NCBI GenBank assembly: GCA_023381945.1
Contig: JAMCQY010000023.1
Span: 1-10,632, forward strand
Source: Deltaproteobacteria bacterium
GTDB lineage: Bacteria > Desulfobacterota > Desulfobaccia > Desulfobaccales > 0-14-0-80-60-11
Length of the DNA stretch: 10,632 nucleotides
Direction: 5' to 3'
A program made the position numbers and the translations under genes. The first letter of the stretch is position 1. Each line of letters begins with the position of its first letter. Under the pieces are notes generated by a model. It saw only the letters and a list, made by a program, of their open reading frames with translations, was not told the origin of the DNA and made no database searches. This document shows, in pieces, positions 8,084-10,632 of the stretch.

Positions 8084-8953
8084 CTATTTCTTCAACAGCG
8101 GGAAACCCATCTCTTCCCGTTGTTTCAAGTAACCTTCGGCACACAGTTTGGCCAGGTTGCGCACCCGGCCGATGAGGCTGTTGCGCTCCGCCACGCTGAT
8201 GGCGCCCCGGGCGTTCAGCAGGTTGAAGGTATGGGAGCACTTCAGGCAGTAGTCGTAGGCCGGCAGCACCAGCCCCTGGCCGGCGATGCGGATGCTTTCG
8301 GCCTCGTACATGGCAAAGAGCTTGAAGAGCATGTCCACGTCGGCCAGTTCAAAATTATAGATGGAGTGCTCCACTTCGCCGCGGTGATGCACATCGCCGT
8401 AGGTGACGCCCTTGGTCCACTCCAGGTCGTAGACGCTTTCCACGCCCTGAAGGTACATGGAGATGCGTTCCGGGCCGTAAGTGAGTTCGACGCTCACCGG
8501 GTGGAGGTCGATGCCGCCTGCCTGCTGAAAATAAGTGAATTGGGTGATCTCCATGCCGTCCAGCCAGACTTCCCAGCCGAGGCCCCAGGCCCCCAGGGTG
8601 GGGGACTCCCAGTCATCCTCGACAAAGCGAATGTCGTGGTCCAGGGGGTCGAGCCCGATGGCCCGCAGGCTGTCCAGGTAGAGCTCCTGGATGTTCTTCG
8701 GAGAAGGCTTCATGATCACCTGGTACTGGTAGTAATGCTGCAGGCGGTTGGGGTTTTCGCCGTAGCGGCCGTCAGTGGGCCGGCGGCTCGGCTCGACGTA
8801 AGCCACGTTCCAGGGCTCCGGCCCCAGGGCCCGCAGCAGGGTGGCGGGGTTGAAAGTGCCGGCCCCCACCTCGATATCGTAAGGCTGCACGATCAGGCAA
8901 CCCTTGTCGGCCCAATAGCGCTGCAGGGTGATGAGCAATTCCTGAAAAGTCAT
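8084..8953 (-). CDS. glyQ: Glycyl-tRNA synthetase alpha subunit
   Basis: The 289-residue class II catalytic subunit that forms glycyl-adenylate and charges tRNA-Gly together with GlyS. The sequence follows the family nearly end to end: [19 protein letters not shown] at the start, [39 protein letters not shown] (motif 2 region), [22 protein letters not shown] and [19 protein letters not shown]. An in-frame TTG at 8968 would add five residues (MGGGP), but it overlaps the purine-rich ribosome-binding site GGGAGGAGG; the ATG at 8953-8951 lies directly behind that site and gives the canonical N-terminus, so it is preferred. A promoter with a perfect -35 box lies just upstream. The leader is only about 30 bases, so there is no room for a glycine T-box or other riboswitch. 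Confidence 0.98.
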   Translation of the reverse strand: MTFQELLITLQRYWADKGCLIVQPYDIEVGAGTFNPATLLRALGPEPWNVAYVEPSRRPTDGRYGENPNRLQHYYQYQVIMKPSPKNIQELYLDSLRAIGLDPLDHDIRFVEDDWESPTLGAWGLGWEVWLDGMEITQFTYFQQAGGIDLHPVSVELTYGPERISMYLQGVESVYDLEWTKGVTYGDVHHRGEVEHSIYNFELADVDMLFKLFAMYEAESIRIAGQGLVLPAYDYCLKCSHTFNLLNARGAISVAERNSLIGRVRNLAKLCAEGYLKQREEMGFPLLKK

Positions 8954-8988
8954 CGGCCCTCCTCCCAATGGTGCGAAAATATCTGGGT

Positions 8989-9018
8989 AATCTAACAGTT
9001 AAAACCAGGTCTTGTCAA
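8989..9018 (-). promoter_or_regulatory. Sigma-70-type promoter of glyQ-glyS(-ftsY)
   Basis: On the minus strand a perfect -35 box TTGACA (9018-9013) is followed after 17 bases by TTAGAT (8995-8990), or after 18 bases by TAGATT (8994-8989), which fits the -10 consensus better. Transcription would begin near 8982, about 30 bases before the glyQ ATG. No operator-like repeat is visible next to it. Confidence 0.65.
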
Positions 9019-9087
9019 GGGCTGACAAAGGCTGGAATGCTTAGTGGGATCGAGGTCCAAAAGCAAAACAAGGATTAATATTTCCCT

Positions 9088-9446
9088 TGAGCCTCTTGCA
9101 AAAGTCTCTTTAGGGTCGATTTATTGAAAAATTAAGCCTCATCGGTGCGACTGTGCTCAGGTGGATTTGCGAGAAATACCCTGAGCATAGGGAGGCGCCG
9201 ATGAAGCTTGGAGACAGAGTATCATGGTTAATGGGGACTTTGCAGCGGTATCTGTTCCCTCGCCTGGAAGAATGCAGCGAGCGCCCCTTAACCGAGAAGG
9301 AGCAGCAGTTAGCCAGCATTCTGGAAGTGCTCCGAATCGAGAAATTTGCCGGTCGGCTTCCCCTGCGATTCGGCCGCAAGCCCTGGGAGCGCCGGGCCCT
9401 GGCCCGGGCCTTTGTGGGCAAGGCGGTGTATAACCACCCCACCACC
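9088..9446 (+). mobile_element. Left part of a degraded insertion sequence
   Basis: This covers the truncated transposase gene (from 9201) and its untranslated leader. The left boundary is uncertain: CCTCTTGCAAAAGTCTCTTT near 9089-9108 looks like the terminal repeat type of DUF772 transposase elements, but no matching right end exists in the window. An inverted repeat GCTCAGG/CCTGAGC (9155-9186) lies just before the transposase start. The right part of the element is missing; group II intron sequence begins at about 9440-9446. From 9019 to about 9087 nothing recognisable is seen. Confidence 0.55.
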
Positions 9447-9479
9447 TGCGCCACCCGGGGCCAGTGCTCCTTGAGATAG
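9201..9479 (+). pseudogene. Truncated transposase (N-terminal DUF772-type region only)
   Basis: The frame from ATG 9201 reads MKLGDRVSWLMGTLQRYLFPRLEE, then PLTEKEQQLASILEVLRIEKFA, then GRKPWERRALARAFVGKAVYNHPTT. This resembles the N-terminal end of IS1182/IS5-like DDE transposases, which continue into a DUF772 region and a catalytic core. Here homology stops after NHPTT (about 9446) and a non-homologous tail of ten residues leads to a stop at 9477-9479. About 92 residues remain and no DDE residues survive, so it is inactive. GGGAGG precedes the start. It is the only plus-strand coding sequence in the window. The family assignment rests on remembered sequence patterns, so the exact IS group is open. 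Confidence 0.7.
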
Positions 9480-9646
9480 CCGGCCAGTTCCTCCACCCTC
9501 ATGCCGTCTATCCCCGGACTGCCCTTGTTGGCCTTTCTTGGCCGCCATGAGAGATATGCCTTACTTGCCGCTCCATACCGTTCGGCCCTGCGGGGGTTTA
9601 CCCCTACTATGGCCTCTGCTGACTCCTGGACCGCGGTCAGAGAGCC
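9440..9646 (-). pseudogene. Group II intron reverse transcriptase/maturase, N-terminal fragment
   Basis: On the minus strand the frame reads KANKGSPGIDGMRVEELAGYLKEHWPRV, the RT0 region that opens group II intron-encoded proteins (typically NKGxPGIDGMTVEEL...YLKEHW). The frame is open from a TGA at 9649-9647 but has no clear start codon with a ribosome-binding site. Homology ends near 9440, where antisense transposase sequence begins; the frame then stays open by chance to 9110. All catalytic RT motifs (including YADD), the maturase domain and any endonuclease domain are missing, so it cannot be functional. Confidence 0.8.
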
Positions 9647-9954
9647 TCACGACCCCCTCAGTCCCGACTCCGGGACACGGCCCAGGCCTCCCGGGGTAAG
9701 CACAACCGCCTTCACCGCACACCTGCCGGATTTACAGCCCTGGCCCTTGATGGATATGGACTTCGGGATCATTTGCCGGCTCGTCCGGCCAGACCTGCCT
9801 CGTATCCGGTTTCTGTCCGTCAGGTCGCGGCTTTGCTCCACGCTTCCTTCAGACCCCGCCTCACGACGACGCCCTCGCGCTTCGCTAACCCTTCACCTCC
9901 ATCAGGTTGGGTAGGGGACTTTCACCTCCAAGCTGTTGTGCATGCCCGGCACAC
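9440..9954 (-). mobile_element. 5' fragment of a group II intron
   Basis: Read on the minus strand from 9954, the sequence starts GTGTGCCGGGCATG, matching the group II 5' consensus GUGYG, and continues with GGAGGTGAAAGTCCCC, GCGAAGCGCGAGGGCGTCGT, GTGAGGCGGGGTCTGAAGG and AACCGGATACGAGGC, blocks I recognise from domain I of bacterial group II introns. The intron-encoded protein begins inside it. The 3' half with domain V, domain VI and the AY 3' end is absent, so the element cannot splice or move alone. Its 5' edge lies one base after the T-tract of the repeat-derived hairpin at 9956-9988. The plus-strand frame across this RNA is not a gene. Confidence 0.75.
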
Positions 9955-9955
9955 C

Positions 9956-9988
9956 AAAAAGGGGCGGGTTTAAAACCCGCCCCTTTTT
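9956..9988. repeat. Palindromic repeat copy D, with A/T-tract flanks
   Basis: The core arm GGGGCGGGTTT, one centre base and its complement (9961-9983) match copies A-C. The outer GTA/TAC is replaced by AAAAA on one side and TTTTT on the other, extending the palindrome to two 16-base arms. This makes it terminator-like in both directions, unlike the other three copies. Confidence 0.93.
9956..9988 (-). terminator. Probable intrinsic terminator of the Lon-family gene
   Basis: A GC-rich stem (GGGGCGGG with CCCGCCCC) is followed directly by five T residues on the minus strand, about 65 bases after the Lon-family stop codon. The five A residues before the stem make it bidirectional. It is the same DNA as repeat copy D. 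Confidence 0.8.
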
Positions 9989-9997
9989 GCTTTTGCA

Positions 9998-10019
9998 GGG
10001 GCACAGCTTGTTGGGCCCC
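9998..10019. repeat. Imperfect stem-loop downstream of the Lon-family gene
   Basis: GGGGCACAGC, a TT loop, then GTTGGGCCCC: ten-base arms with one mismatch and one G-T pair. There is no T-tract. It stands between the terminator hairpin and a further hairpin, and might protect the 3' end of the mRNA or be a decayed repeat of another family. Confidence 0.6.
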
Positions 10020-10025
10020 CATTTA

Positions 10026-10042
10026 GGATGCCCCCGGCATCC
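10026..10042. repeat. Perfect short stem-loop downstream of the Lon-family gene
   Basis: GGATGCC and GGCATCC form a perfect seven-base stem around a three-base loop, eleven bases after the stop codon of the Lon-family gene. No T-tract follows on the minus strand, so it is not a standard terminator by itself. Confidence 0.65.
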
Positions 10043-10052
10043 GTCAGATTTT

Positions 10053-10632
10053 TCAGGCGCTTGACGGGGCCGCGGGCTCGGCTTTTTTGCCCTCCTCCTC
10101 CAAACCCTTCATCAGCTCCCGGGCCAGTTCCATCAGTTGGCGCAGCTTTGTGTCCACCTTACCGTTGATGCTGCCGGGCTCCCAGGTGCCGTCGGCCTGG
10201 CGCTTCCCCGCCGGTATTCCGGTCATCAACTCCAGGGCTTCATCCACCGTCCCCATGGCCCAGACGTGGAATTGCCCGTCTTTGACGGCGTCCACCACTT
10301 CTTTTTTCAGCATCAGATCCTGGACGTTGGCCTTGGGGATGATGACCCCCTGGGTGCCGTCCAGACCCCTCGCCTTACAAACCTTATAAAAACCCTCGAT
10401 TTTCCAATTGACGCCGCCGATGGGCTGGGATTCGCCGCGCTGGCTCACCGAGCCGGTCATGGCAATGTTCTGGGTCAGGGGCACTTCGGCCAGGGCCGAC
10501 AGCAAGGTAACCAGCTCCGCCATGGAGGCGGAATCGCCTTCGATCATGCCGTAACTCTGTTCGAAGCAGAGGCTGGCGCTCAGGGTCAGGGGCTTATCCT
10601 GGGCAAAACGGCTCTTCAGGAAGCCCGAAAGG
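10053..10632 (-). CDS. Lon-family ATP-dependent protease, C-terminal proteolytic domain (N-terminus beyond right edge)
   Basis: The last 192 residues are visible. The frame runs off the right edge and includes LKSRFAQDKPLTLSASLCFEQSYG before the methionine at 10547, so that methionine is not the start. The Lon Ser-Lys dyad is present: Ser in EGDSAS (visible residue 34) and Lys in PIGGVNWKIEGF (visible residue 77), 43 residues apart as in E. coli Lon (S679/K722). GVIIPKANVQDLMLKKEVV and FHVWAMGTVDEALELMTGIPAG match the AAA_32-type Lon-like proteases (YcbZ/LonH-like) better than classical Lon. After this a charged tail of about 50 residues ends GKKAEPAAPSSA. Role: ATP-driven degradation of cytoplasmic proteins; the AAA+ part is not visible here. 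Three hairpins follow the gene. Confidence 0.92.
   Translation of the reverse strand, partial: LSGFLKSRFAQDKPLTLSASLCFEQSYGMIEGDSASMAELVTLLSALAEVPLTQNIAMTGSVSQRGESQPIGGVNWKIEGFYKVCKARGLDGTQGVIIPKANVQDLMLKKEVVDAVKDGQFHVWAMGTVDEALELMTGIPAGKRQADGTWEPGSINGKVDTKLRQLMELARELMKGLEEEGKKAEPAAPSSA

Noticed and set aside
8948..9060. A glycine T-box or riboswitch upstream of glyQ
   Set aside because: The predicted leader is only about 30 bases from the transcription start to the ATG, with no room for T-box stems.
9110..9502. A 130-residue minus-strand gene crossing the junction
   Set aside because: Only its first about 21 residues are reverse-transcriptase sequence; the rest is the transposase fragment read backwards, so it is a chance fusion.
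9501..9914. A 137-residue plus-strand open frame over the intron region
   Set aside because: It is antisense to group II intron RNA; similar Pro/Ser/Arg-rich frames are commonly mis-annotated across such introns. It shows no domain and no ribosome-binding site fits it.
5446..9988. A CRISPR array made from the palindromic repeats
   Set aside because: The copies lie hundreds to thousands of bases apart, within and between different genes, without regular spacers or cas genes.

Overview
The window looks like chromosomal DNA of a Gram-negative bacterium, most plausibly a deltaproteobacterium in the broad sense (Desulfobacterota). The pointers are two-subunit glycyl-tRNA synthetase, FtsY with a long acidic N-terminal domain, exported HtrA and M16 proteases, and a GC-rich palindromic repeat that leaves GLKPAPT-type peptides in proteins. 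The lineage is an inference; no rRNA or other marker gene is present. Every intact gene is on the minus strand, so transcription runs from high to low coordinates.

From right to left in transcription order: the end of a Lon-family ATP-dependent protease enters from the right edge (10632-10053). Three stem-loops follow it, the last a strong terminator-like hairpin built from the palindromic repeat (9956-9988). From 9955 to about 9090 lies a mobile-element graveyard. It holds the 5' part of a group II intron with the start of its reverse transcriptase (minus strand), joined near 9440-9446 to the N-terminal part of an IS transposase gene (plus strand). Neither element is complete.

The housekeeping block starts after a good sigma-70-type promoter (9018-8989): glyQ (8953-8084), glyS (8015-5946) and ftsY (5852-4482). 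A palindromic repeat sits in each gap, and one copy lies in frame inside ftsY. A small VanZ-like membrane protein (4385-3903) follows. Then comes an envelope proteolysis cluster: an M16 zinc peptidase with HxxEH and a twin-arginine-type leader (3761-2313), its HxxEH-less partner carrying the R/Y motif (2243-810), and a DegP/HtrA serine protease (835-1, running off the left edge) whose start overlaps the end of the M16 gene before it.

Functionally, glyQS charge tRNA-Gly and FtsY receives SRP-ribosome complexes at the inner membrane. The two M16 proteins probably form one heterodimeric periplasmic protease, working beside DegP in clearing exported proteins. The most unusual content is the four-copy palindrome family, which has entered a coding sequence, the gaps between genes and a terminator, and the intron fragment that begins directly behind the terminator-like copy.
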